Part shown: piece by piece, positions 54,391-64,000 of the stretch | How positions within the stretch are numbered: position 1 is the stretch's first letter | How the letters are laid out: every line of letters starts with the position of its first letter | Origin: Pteria penguin | Taxonomy: Eukaryota; Mollusca; Bivalvia; Pterioida; Pteriidae | Assembly (NCBI GenBank): GCA_035048485.1 | Contig: CM068588.1 | Location: forward strand, 682,001 to 746,000 | DNA: 64,000 bases | Direction: 5' to 3' | Notes under the pieces: generated by a model | The model's database searches: none | What the model saw: only the letters and a program-made list of their open reading frames with translations | What the model was told of the DNA's origin: nothing | Translations under genes and position numbers: made by a program

Positions 54391-54689
54391 CTTATTCTTT
54401 CTTGTTGACACGAGTGCAACGAAGTGATCAAATGTATAATTACCAATAAACATGGACCTTCACCCTCCATAATGTTTGAGAATTAGGAAAATTAAATGGG
54501 GTGAAATATTTCTGTTTTTTGTTTGTGTTGTCGGGGGGGGGGGTTCTTATTTTTTCTTTCTTTCATTCTTCCTTTATCATTTTTATTCAATTTTCTTTTT
54601 GGTGGGGGGTGTTTTGTTTTTGTTTTCTTCTTCGCCTTCCTTCTTTCTTTCTTTTTCCGAGAAAGGGAGGGGGCAGAGGGTGTCTTTTT

Positions 54690-55344
54690 AGCTCTGAAGG
54701 CTCGAGTGAGCTATTGTGATCAATCGCCGTCCGTCGTTAGCTTTTCTACATTTTTGACTTCTTCTCCAGAACCGCTGCACAGAATTTCACCAAACTTCAT
54801 AGAAAGTAAGTACTCAAGGTCCTCTACCAAGTCTGTGTTTTTCGTGCCCATCCGTAATCCAAGATGGCCGTCATTGGCTCTGATTTGTTGACACATTTTC
54901 GACTTCTTCTCCAGAACCGCATCACAGAATTTCACCAAACCTCATAGAAAGCAAGTACTCAAGGTTCTCTACCAAGTTTGTGGTTTTTGTGCCGATCTGT
55001 AATCCAAGATGGCCGCCATTGGCTCTGATTGGTTGACACATTTTCAACTTCTTCTCCAGAACCGCTGCACAGATTTTCACCAAACCCCTTAGGAAGTAAG
55101 TACTCGAGATCCTCTACCAAGTTTGTGTTTTTCGTGCCGATCCGTAATCCAAGATGACCGCCATTGGCTCTGAGTGATTGACACATTTTCGACTTCTTCA
55201 AAACGACTTCACAAATTATCACCAAACCTTATAGAAAGTCTTGTAGAAAAAAAGCAAAATTTTCTACTGAAATGAGCTGTCATTTTATTGTAAATAAGCA
55301 ATTTGTGCTAAAGTGAGCGATATAGGCCCATTTGGGCCTCTTGT
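54690..55344 (+). mobile_element. non-autonomous element with internal 120-140 bp repeats and a 3' hairpin
   Basis: Starts TTTTTAGCTCTGAAGGCTCG, AGTGAGCTATTGTGATC. Three to four units hold ATCCGTAATCCAAGATGGCC and GACTTCTTCTCCAGAACCGC. Ends with the hairpin GGCCCATTTGGGCC then TCTTGTTTT. A 3' hairpin close to CTTG recalls Helitron-like ends, but this is not proven. Confidence 0.7.
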
Positions 55345-55634
55345 TTTAAATTCTGTTGTTTGTTTTGCTTTTTTTTTTGGGGGGGGGGGGATAAGGTTGG
55401 TTATTTTTGTTAGGGGTTGTTGTGTTTTATATCGTATTTTTTTTTTTTGGATGGGGGGAGGAGGGTATCTGTGATTTTTAAATACGAGCTTTGACTTAGA
55501 AACTGAAAAACTATGAATACTAGTAAATTCTTTTTCTTTCATTATAGACCTTTTTATCATTGCGGGACTGAAATTTTGGTTGGCAAAATCATAACTTTTC
55601 CTGCAAAATGACGTCAAAAACAGTCACATTTATA

Positions 55635-56300
55635 CCGGTACGCCCGTCGTAGACGGACGTATTATGGTATGACGTTGTGGGCCTTTGGGTCTTTGGGTCT
55701 GTCCGCACCTTGTTAACACTTTACAGACCATACCGTTTAAGGTAGGACATTCAAAATTAGTGCACTAATTCCTTATGGGATGAGGACGAATTCTATTGAT
55801 TTTCAATATCAAAGTCAAAGGTCAGGGACATTTTTGGGGCAAATATAGCAAATGTTTGAGGATGCAAATTGCAAACAAGGCACAGACCAAACCGTTTGTG
55901 CTAGAACTTTTAAACTTTGCACACTTATATATTATGACTATGGGGCTGAAGCTTATTGATTTTCAAGATATATCTTCAAGGTCAAGGTCACAGTGCTTAC
56001 ACCAGTTAGATTATTGTTCAGGCCATACATTTTTTACACGGTACATGGTTTTGAATAAGATTTCACAGAATTGTTGCCCGAGACCTAAGGTTTTGTCATG
56101 AGTAGATTAAACGGTCGTATCAGCAAGGCCATGGTCACAATTTTTATGATGTGTAAATCTTTGTCCAAACCATAACTTTTTACCCCTTGCATAGATTTGA
56201 GTAATATTTCACAGAATAATTGCCCGGGACCCAAGGGTGTATCTTGACCTTGAACCAAAGTTATATCTGAAAGGTCAAGGTCAGGTTTTAAGTTTTTGAA
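55635..56300 (+). mobile_element. diverged repeat element related to 49.75 kb
   Basis: TACGCCCGTCGTAGACGGACG (hairpin) then GTCTGTCCGCACC and repeated TCAAGGTCA and CCAAACCGTTT blocks. Right boundary uncertain. Confidence 0.5.
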
Positions 56301-56319
56301 TTTATTGGAGATAAATTAC

Positions 56320-56450
56320 ACCGATTATTCGCTGCCCACTCAATGCTGTAATGATATCCGGCCAATCTTGGTGTTGTGGTTGACGAATAATGCAGACGAT
56401 CCGAGTTTGATTCCCGGATAGCGGCCTTGTTTAAGAGACGTTGGTTACTT
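56320..56450 (+). mobile_element. SINE of family B, partial
   Basis: ATCCGAGTTTGATTCCCGG (decayed B box) then GCGGCCTTGTTTAAGAGACG and TTGGTTACTTCCT, matching the 34446 copy. Confidence 0.6.
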
Positions 56451-56501
56451 CCTTCCTTTCTCAGTAATTTCAGACTAGAACCTTACCTATGGTCATATAA
56501 C

Positions 56502-56807
56502 TCAGAGACATACATATGTCTCTGCATAACTGAAAAAGAGTTGAGATTGGCTTTAAATCCAATAGATCTGCAGCTGAGTCTGGAAAGGATCAACTATACG
56601 GGGAAAATCACAGTCTGATTAAAACCAAATCCCTACTTCGCTCGCCGTTTCTTATAATCGCGGCTTATCAGTAAACGGGAACGAATTAGAGGTCTGATTT
56701 CAATTAGATTAGGGAAAATCAGAGACATATATACTTTCAAAGTATCTATGTCTCTGGGAAAATGCATCAGTTCAGAGACATATATACACGTGTATATATG
56801 TCTCTGA
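56502..56807. repeat. cluster of three AGAGACATA palindromes
   Basis: Palindromes at 56502-56525, 56720-56756 and 56772-56807. The last is perfect over 36 bases: TCAGAGACATATATACAC and its complement. Confidence 0.9.
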
Positions 56808-57293
56808 GCAGTTTTAAAAGTACAAACTGACATTGAGAAGGCGGTCCCCAAGACAAAACCCAGATTTTGTGATTCTTTTATAGATTTAACTTGAATAATT
56901 TTATTCTCAAAAAGCTGGAGACACAAACTCAGTTTTGTCTTACATTTTATAAAACAAATATATTTTCGGGATTGAGTTCATAGATAATCTGTAAACAACA
57001 TTGACCGTATACAAACACCCTACCTAAAGCTTTCGGTAAGTCACCGGTCAAATTTTACAGTGAGCATGTTTTTTATTTCCCTTATAAATGTATGCTTAGT
57101 GCATTAAGATGATAACGTGTCAATTTGTTACTAGCTTTGGGGTCTGTAATGAGGATGCTAGCCATCCGATAACATCCTATATTTTGACATTGTCCTTTAC
57201 GACTCTGGTCTTGCGTAATGTGTTATTTGGTGATGCTACTAAAATAGCACACAATGTTTTACTTATTGAACTGCAGTTTTCAATGTTTTGAAT

Positions 57294-57653
57294 TCATTTA
57301 TTGGGAGAGTATTGGTATCAAACACAATTAAGGCTTAATTTAACTTTAAGACAATTTCATAAATAAAGAAAATGATTTTGTAAATAGACCTACTATCACC
57401 TAGCCTATGTTTTACCAGTAAATGAAATGACAAAATATTTCAGATCCTGAAACATATAAAGAACTCTCTCTCTCTCTCTCTATTGGTTTTTTTTTTATTC
57501 ATCTGCCTGGTATGACCAGAGACATTAATTCATAGTAATTGTTTTTCTTCGTCCCTCATACTCATGATACTGTCCTTTCATAACACAATGTCACTTGGTT
57601 ACTTGAAGCTGAAGATCACTCAGATTCCTTGCATTATCTTGATTCTGTCTATT

Positions 57654-57655
<2 letters not shown>
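57294..57655. other. intergenic, short (CT)n at 57464-57481
   Basis: AT-rich; no exon recognised. Confidence 0.5.

Positions 57656-57721
<66 letters not shown>
57656..57721. repeat. (TA)n microsatellite
   Basis: About 33 AT dinucleotides. Confidence 0.97.
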
Positions 57722-57724
<3 letters not shown>

Positions 57725-59737
57725 GAGAAGATGACTGCAGACTCTGAAGTTCAAAGCTCAAGGTCACTACTGACAAAAAAGATTGCAATTATTAGTTTCC
57801 AGATGGCACTCATGTTCAGTTGCTAGTATCCTATCCAAACTAATTTGAATATAGTGGGGATCAAAAGGGAATGTGTCTATTGATTTTGGAGTCAATAACT
57901 CAAGGTCAAGCCAATAAAGGTCACTATTATTAAATACTTAGTATAGCTTGCAATTATTGGTTTAAACAGTATTTATTCAGAAAATCGTATGAATTGTATA
58001 ACATAACGCATATATATAGGATTGAACAACAAGTCTTGGACTTATATAAAGCTCTCTCCTGAAATCTAACATGGAATTACTAGTATATATAATTGGCCAA
58101 CATTATATACAATACAAATACATATATGAAAATTATTGCAATTATTGGGTTGGGGATGATAATGGTATCTCAAGTTCCTTTCATCCTATCCAAACCCAGA
58201 TGTCCAGTGTCCATACATCTAGGCCTAAGAGGATACCACCTTTGACATACTGCAGGAAAGATATTGCGTAGATCGGCAAGCCAAATTTTAGTATGATTTC
58301 TTTGATTTGCTGATTATAAGATTATTTACATATACAAGGCATTGATTATGTATATTAGATCAGCTGATTGAAGGGAAATAGATGCGATTGTAAAGAACTG
58401 AAATGCAAAAATTATCTTTCGAATGTTTTTCAATTTTAAGAGCAAAAAAAGAAGGGGAGATGTAGTATTTGTACATGTGCGTTAGCCGTTACTTGTATAA
58501 TAAGCTGTAATGGACTTCTTCAGAACGAATAGAAGGATTTTGATGAAAGTTGAAATGAATGAAGTGCTCAAGACATCGTACAAATGTTGCAACTTTTTAC
58601 CAAATGTATGTAGGGGTGGATCCAGTGGGCGAGGCAACTGTGTAGGGGTGGATCCAGTGGGCGAGGCAACATATTATGCTCCAGACAGTATCCTCCCTTG
58701 ACAAAGTGCTTCAGATTGGCTGCTTAGATTGTCAAAGCAAATGCATCAGAATAATCTAAAAACGTGTCATAAGAAGTTGTTTTTCATTCCATTCCAAATT
58801 CAGGACTTTTGAAGAATTTTTAATATCTGTTTGAAATTTCTCAGTTCTGCACATTTTGAATTTCTGGGATTTGTTTCTTTCTAGATTGCTTATAAAGAAA
58901 CTTGATTCTGATAAAAATAAAAAACTAAATGTTCAGTGTATCACAGTTTTCTAGAACAATACTGTGTTGGGATACAGTGTTGGGAATACATTCTGATATG
59001 AAGGTTTTACTTGAAAATACACATGTATATCTGAAACTTTCAAACATATCATGGGATTAAGGTACCCAGGTGAGCAATATAGGCCCACTCGGGTCTTTTG
59101 TTAATACAGGTAAGTATTGATTACCTACCAATAGAATTAAAACCTGCTTTTATCTGAACATTTTTTTTTCAAATATTATGTAATTTTTCTCCACACAAAG
59201 GGAGTCCCTGATGTGCAAAAGTTGCATAATTAGCAATATATAAAAAATACATAATTCTTTAAAGACTTTTAAAAATTTTACCTTTCTGAAGCATCTGCTG
59301 AAATGATCTGTCCTGATCATGTACCGGTATTTCACTGATTTTTTTTTCTGGGGACCATCTTTGTTGTTGAAGCTCAGAAGAAATGAGTCAGATCAGTTCT
59401 CCTATTAGGACAGAATCTAAAGCAGGGTAATACATGGTCTGATCACGTGCTCCGTATACTGTTATATGTACATGTATGCATGTATTTTTTATTTTTTTGA
59501 AAATGTCTCATTATTGGGTTGCTTTTCATAGATCTCTTGTTTATTAAATTTTAGTAAAGTCATGACATATTAAAATTCTTGGTATTCAGACTCTAACCGA
59601 AATCCTGATTTAATCTATTTAATCCAGGATTCCCTTTGTTTTGATAAAATATATTCTTATTCCTTTAGGCCCTATATACTAATTACGTAGTAAAGTGACC
59701 ATAAATCACACATATAGTCCTTCCAATTCTTGGTTCC
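57722..59737. other. intergenic, fragments of repeats only
   Basis: CAAGGTCA-type fragments at 57.75-57.95 kb, a 32 bp unit GTAGGGGTGGATCCAGTGGG with GCGAGGCAACT doubled at 58610-58673, and a lone element end GTGAGCAATATAGGCCCACT at 59070-59104 like the end at 55.3 kb. Confidence 0.5.
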
Positions 59738-60014
59738 TTTTATTATGCCCCGGGGATCGATAGATCAGGGGTATGTTGTTTTTGTTCTGTCTGTTTGTTT
59801 ATCTGTCATTTTGTCAACTATAACTTTGGCTATAACTTTTGTACCGTGAGGGATAGAGACTTCATATTTGACATGCGAACTCAACTAAAGAAGCCCTTTC
59901 AAATGAAACCAAGGTCAATGACCTTTTGACCTTGACAATTACTTTCACGCTTAAAATAACTTTGAACTTTGGTGCCGCCGGGGGCATTAGTGTTTCACAA
60001 ACACAGCTTGTTTT
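59738..60014 (+). mobile_element. hairpin-ended non-autonomous element
   Basis: Starts TTATGCCCCGGGGATCGATA, then ACTATAACTTTGGCTATAAC, GTACCGTGAGGGATAGAGAC, CCTTTCAAATGAAACCAAGG, and ends AGTGTTTCACAAACACAGCTT. Same family as 18.8 and 34.9 kb. Confidence 0.88.
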
Positions 60015-60866
60015 GATTGAAATGCATAAACACTTTTTGATGGTCATTCAAAGTAGCATACCAATTAATTTTACCAAGAAATATTCCTTATCACTTACAA
60101 ATGGCCGTACCCAGGTCGCTTTATAAAGAACAGTAACCGTAGGTCATCTTCTGTCATATATCCAAAGAAAGAAATAACACCAGGTGACCTCAAATACGAG
60201 GGACCCATATAAAACACTTAGAGTTAAGTGGAGACCAGTTACATAGGCACAGAGATCAGTATATTTATGTGAAGAAATTAAGATAGAGACATTATTAGAA
60301 GTAGCTTTCAAAACTGGGGATGTCAAGTTCTAGTGAACGAGAATAGATTTTTAAAAGACCCTAAAATTCCACCGATTTGAGTCCATTTGTGTTGCTTATC
60401 GTGAATTCTTAGACCTACATGATTCAAATTATGCACCGTAATCAGGTGTGCCGGTACTTTCTCGTACTTTGTAAGTGGAAAACTTGCCGCAAAGGTCCGA
60501 AAATGTGCGATTGATACCAAAATATAAGAAGCCAACAAATATGTCGTGTCTATTGTCGATAGAAGTTTGATTTACCATTAGGTTACTGGTCATTGTAATG
60601 AAATAGGTAGATTTTTTATTATTATTATTTTACTGGAAATATTAAAATCTGTGTTACTGCATAACATTTCCTTTTTCACTGCTTCCAATATGTTAGTTGC
60701 ATAGATTTAAAATTTTATAGTACATGTAAATTTAGATAGAGAAAATAAATTCTGAATGAGATATCTATAGATAATAAACAGAGAGAGAGGTTAAATTCCA
60801 TGTGAGCTATTCAGGCGCAATCGTTTCCGTCTAAGACCAGCGCTTTAAAGTATATGTAGTATAAGT
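60015..60866. other. intergenic, nothing recognised
   Basis: AT-rich DNA; minus-strand open frames here lack splice context and are probably chance. Confidence 0.45.
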
Positions 60867-60994
60867 AACACCTGCTGTCAATCTTATTAAAACACCGCTT
60901 GTACTTCGTTCTTCTACGATGCCCTCCATGTACCGTAAAATATCGTAGAGAAACGAAGTACAAGTCTCTTCTTAATAGCATAGCAGCTGGTGTT
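60867..60994. repeat. 128 bp inverted repeat with arms of about 53 bp
   Basis: AACACCTGCTG...CTTGTACTTCGTTCTTCTACGAT pairs with ATCGTAGAGAAACGAAGTACAAG...CAGCTGGTGTT around a 21-base loop. Confidence 0.85.
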
Positions 60995-61439
60995 TAAAGC
61001 TGATTGACATACAAAGTATACTATCGTACATCCACTGCAAAACTAATTAATATACAGGTACTTGTGTTATGATACTGAAACAGATTTCAAGAACGTTCGA
61101 CACATATTTTTCATTCCTCGTTAAATGTTTTTGTGTCGAAATTTCACTATCGACCCATCTGTGAATTTTGACAAGTAGAGACCCATATTGTTTGCAATTC
61201 TTCCCCATTGTTGATCATTTGATTTGACTTGCGTAAGAAACACTGCAATGTTACGTAAATATTGCTTATTGTAAGTTATGAAACTAGCGCTATAATTTTT
61301 ATCTGGCCTGGATCTTGTTTCCAGGGACTTTTGTAATCAAGAAATATACTGTGGTGTCATATAGTTTATATTTTAAAAACGTTTAATCTGTAGTCGGGGC
61401 GGCCTCAATGGCCAATTTTTTGGTCGAACATGGTAGCCG

Positions 61440-62160
61440 AATCCGGCCAAATCAAAAGTCAAAGGGCTTGGAGGTAGAATCTGTGGTCAGAGCACTAGGT
61501 GGCCAAAACTGTGGTCAGGGGATTCGGTGGCCAAATCTGTGGTCTGGGAACTTGGAGACCAAATCTGTTCTCAGAGCACTTGGTGGCCAAATCTTAGGGC
61601 AGGAAGCTTGAAGACCAAATTCTTTAAGCAGAAGACTCGGTGGCTCAATCATTGATCAGGGGACTTGAAGACCCAACTTGGTGGTCAGAAGACTTGAAGA
61701 CCCAATCGTTTGGTTAGAGGACTCGGCGGCCAAATCTCTGGTGAGGGGAAATGAAGACCCATCTCTATGGTCAGAGGAGTCGGTGGCCAAATCTGTGGTC
61801 AAGGGACTTGAAAACCCAAATCTGTGGTCAGAGGACTCGGTGGCTCAACCATCGATCAAGGGACTTGAAGACCCAACTCTGTGGTCAGAGGACTCGATGG
61901 CTCAACCATTGATCAAGGGACTTGAAGACCCAACTCTGTGGTCAGAGGACTCGGTGGCCAACTCTGTGGCAAGGGGTCTCGGTGTCGGTGGCTTAACCAT
62001 TGATCAAGGGACTTGAAGACCCAACTCTGTGGTCAGAGGACTCGGTGGCCAACTCTGTGGTAAGGGGACTCGGTAGCTCAACCATTGATCAGGGGACTTG
62101 AAGACCCATCTCAGTGGTCAGAGGACTCGGTGGCCAAATCTGTCAGAGGACTCGGAGTAT
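61440..62160 (+). repeat. minisatellite, about 57 bp (two 28 bp halves), about 13 copies
   Basis: Unit GTGGTCAGAGGACTCGGTGG, CTCAACCATTGATCA, GGGACTTGAAGACCCAACTCT. Early copies are diverged. Confidence 0.93.
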
Positions 62161-62263
62161 AAAGAAAGTGTATAAATTAAGCTGTTGCCCAAGAAAACAG
62201 ACAACGATCCCCCCCCCCCCTTACACCACACACACATATTTTCGATCTATTTTTGACATCTAC

Positions 62264-62464
62264 CGTTTGAGATGTAGCGTCTAATTCGTCGGCGGACAGA
62301 ATTTTCTTTCTTAATTTGCGAAATTCAAGGTTCATGGCACAAAATGTTATAAAAATTATCAGGCCTCCATGATCCAGATTTACCCTATGTTCACGAAACT
62401 TATAAATTTCTCTCAAACCATAACAACGGAGGGTGTAGTAGATGTCACTAAGAACGCTTGTTCT
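62264..62464 (-). CDS. orphan exon candidate, unrecognised
   Basis: Minus strand, 67 codons, phase 0 to 0, between an acceptor with a good pyrimidine tract (TTGATTCACAG) and a GTAGAT donor. Encodes LSDIYYTLRCYGLREIY, a hydrophobic stretch GGLIIFITFCAM, then FRKLRKKILSADELDA. The composition looks protein-like, but no partner exon was found, so it may be a gene fragment or chance. Confidence 0.3.
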
Positions 62465-62770
62465 CTGTGAATCAAGTCAATGGAAAATTCATTCTTCGCA
62501 GTAAAGCGTTGAAATAAATCCAGTGGTCATTAAGTTCTTTCGAGTTTGATAACCAGAGCACGCATATTACTATTAATAAGTGATATTAATGGGCTAAGAA
62601 ATGACGCCATAAAAAATATATATATAATTTAAAGCATGTGTTTTACAACGTGACCAGCTCTATATTTAGACATTGTCCTACTGAGCTTGGTACTTCAGAT
62701 TTAAGACATTCATGATTGTTTAAAAAGGTGTGTTCGATAAAAACGTGTTTTTTAAATAAACAAAACAAAA

Positions 62771-63235
62771 CTATCTATCAATCACTCAGTCACGAACACA
62801 TCAAATGAAAAACAGTCATGAACAATTAATAAAAGTATCTATCAATCACTCAGTCACGAACACATCAAATGAAAAACAGTCATGAACAATTAACAAAACT
62901 ATCTATCAATCAGTCAGTCACGAACACATCAAATGAAAAACAGTCATGAACAATTAACAAAACAAAACTATCTATCAATCACTCAGTCACGAACACATCA
63001 AATGAAAAACAGTCATGAACAATTAACAAAACAAAACTATCTATCAATCACTCAGTCACGAACACATCAAATGAAAAACAGTCATGAACAATTAACAAAT
63101 CAAAACTATCTATCAATCACTCAGTCACGAACACATCAAATGAAAAACAGTCATGAACAATTAACAAAACAAAACCATCTATCAATCACTCAGTCACGAA
63201 CACATCAAATGAAAAACAGTCATGAACACTCAACA
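62771..63235 (+). repeat. minisatellite of 63-69 bp, 7 copies
   Basis: Unit CTATCTATCAATCACTCAGT, CACGAACACATCAAATGAAA, AACAGTCATGAACAATTAAC. The inner units are 69 bases and so leave a long but meaningless open frame. Confidence 0.95.
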
Positions 63236-63384
63236 AAAGAAAAATTCAATTTTGAAATATTTCCTTTTTTATTTTTGAAGCAAAAAATTACTATCGCAAT
63301 TTACATACACCAAGTTTGTTAAAGATTTATGGATCAGAAAATAGCACGGACGAGTAGTTCCACACATAACAGCCCAGTTGTTTA

Positions 63385-63594
63385 TATTTTACTTTTCAGG
63401 GCGCTGTTTATATTTTACTTTTCAGGGCGCTGTTCATATTTTACTTTTTAGGGCGCTGTTTATATTTTACTTTTCAGGGCGCTGTTTATATTTTACTTTT
63501 TAGGGCGCTGTTTATATTTTACTTTTCAGGGCGCTGTTCATATTTTACTTTTCAGGGCGCTGTTTATATTTTACTTTTCAGGGCGCTGTTTTGT
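63385..63594 (+). repeat. 26 bp minisatellite, 8 copies
   Basis: Unit GGGCGCTGTTTATATTTTAC plus TTTTCA; each copy carries an acceptor-like TTTTACTTTTCAG. Confidence 0.96.
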
Positions 63595-63667
63595 TTAACA
63601 AAACCCACATGTTGTATCGTGCACAACCGAACATGATAATCTTTATATTAAGCTCTGATGAAAAAAA

Positions 63668-63754
63668 ATGGTAAAATTAGAGAAAAACAACTCCTATAAT
63701 AGGAGTTTAGCACTCCTATAATAGGAGTTGAGCGTTTTTCTCCAATTTTAACAT
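63668..63754. repeat. 87 bp nested inverted repeat
   Basis: Outer arms GGTAAAATTAGAGAAAAAC and GTTTTTCTCCAATTTTAAC enclose two copies of the 19 bp palindrome-like ACTCCTATAATAGGAGT. Confidence 0.92.
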
Positions 63755-63864
63755 TTTTTTTAATATTAAAAAAGAAAGAAAGAAAACCCTCCACAGACGC
63801 ATTAGACGCACACAACACAGTATAACACTTTGACCTGCTGTCGAAAGCCGTCGTTAGTATATAC

Positions 63865-64000
63865 GTATGTGGTCAGGAGGACCAAATGACCACATCTATG
63901 GTCAGAAGAACTCGGTGACCACATATGTGGTCAGGGAGCTCGGTAACCGCATCTGTGGTTAGGGGGATTCGCCGTCGGGTGACCACATCTGTGGTTAGGG
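63865..64000 (+). repeat. start of a roughly 34 bp array running off the window end
   Basis: GTGGTCAG(G/A)-GAGCTCGGTGACCACATCT units, related in wording to 61440-62160. Confidence 0.85.

Noticed and set aside
60323..60538. Minus-strand frame with KYEKVPAHLITVHNLNHV
   Set aside because: No credible acceptor upstream and no homology recognised.
62933..63322. 129-codon open frame with four 23-residue repeats
   Set aside because: It is the 69 bp minisatellite read in frame; outer units of other length break it and there is no splice or start context.

Overview
This window is metazoan nuclear DNA: short exons with canonical GT-AG introns, tRNA-derived SINEs, miniature inverted-repeat elements and many minisatellites. 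Gene content and repeat style point to a mollusc, most likely a bivalve; the species cannot be named from the sequence. Four protein-coding genes can be reconstructed exon by exon, with phases that match at every junction except one.

(1) 1.3-7.0 kb, + strand: the 3' part of a gene for a single-pass membrane protein with a CUB-like domain, one LDL-receptor class A module, a transmembrane helix and a long tail with two PPxY motifs. Its 5' end appears to lie before the window, and one junction (1558 to 2895) has an unresolved phase problem. (2) 10.6-22.8 kb, - strand: a nine-exon HROB (C17orf53/MCM8IP) orthologue, about 781 residues, with a complete HROB/DUF4539 OB-fold region and a lineage-specific TPQSNAFQQ-type repeat tail. 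Its introns hold several DNA-transposon remnants. (3) 26.5-39.4 kb, + strand: a nine-exon gene for a secreted cysteine-rich protein of 422 residues that I do not recognise. It is built from two copies of a four-exon module with the same intron phases and the same cysteine count per exon (3-3-2-2). (4) 41.7-49.5 kb, + strand: a four-exon universal stress protein (USP/UspA-like), 162 residues.

From about 49.5 kb to the end no certain gene is visible. The region holds minisatellites (34, 43, 57, 63-69 and 26 bp units), TA and TTA microsatellites, hairpin-ended non-autonomous elements and several long inverted repeats. One orphan minus-strand exon candidate lies at 62.3-62.5 kb.

The most striking pattern is that four tandem arrays begin exactly on 5' splice sites: HROB exon 6 (24 bp unit), cysteine-rich gene exons 3 and 5 (about 44 and 36 bp) and USP exon 2 (about 85 bp). 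Each array copies the exon end together with the GT donor. In HROB the unit is 24 bp and the frame stays open, so four successive donors would give four in-frame isoforms differing by 8-residue steps inside the OB-fold domain. The four genes share no evident pathway.
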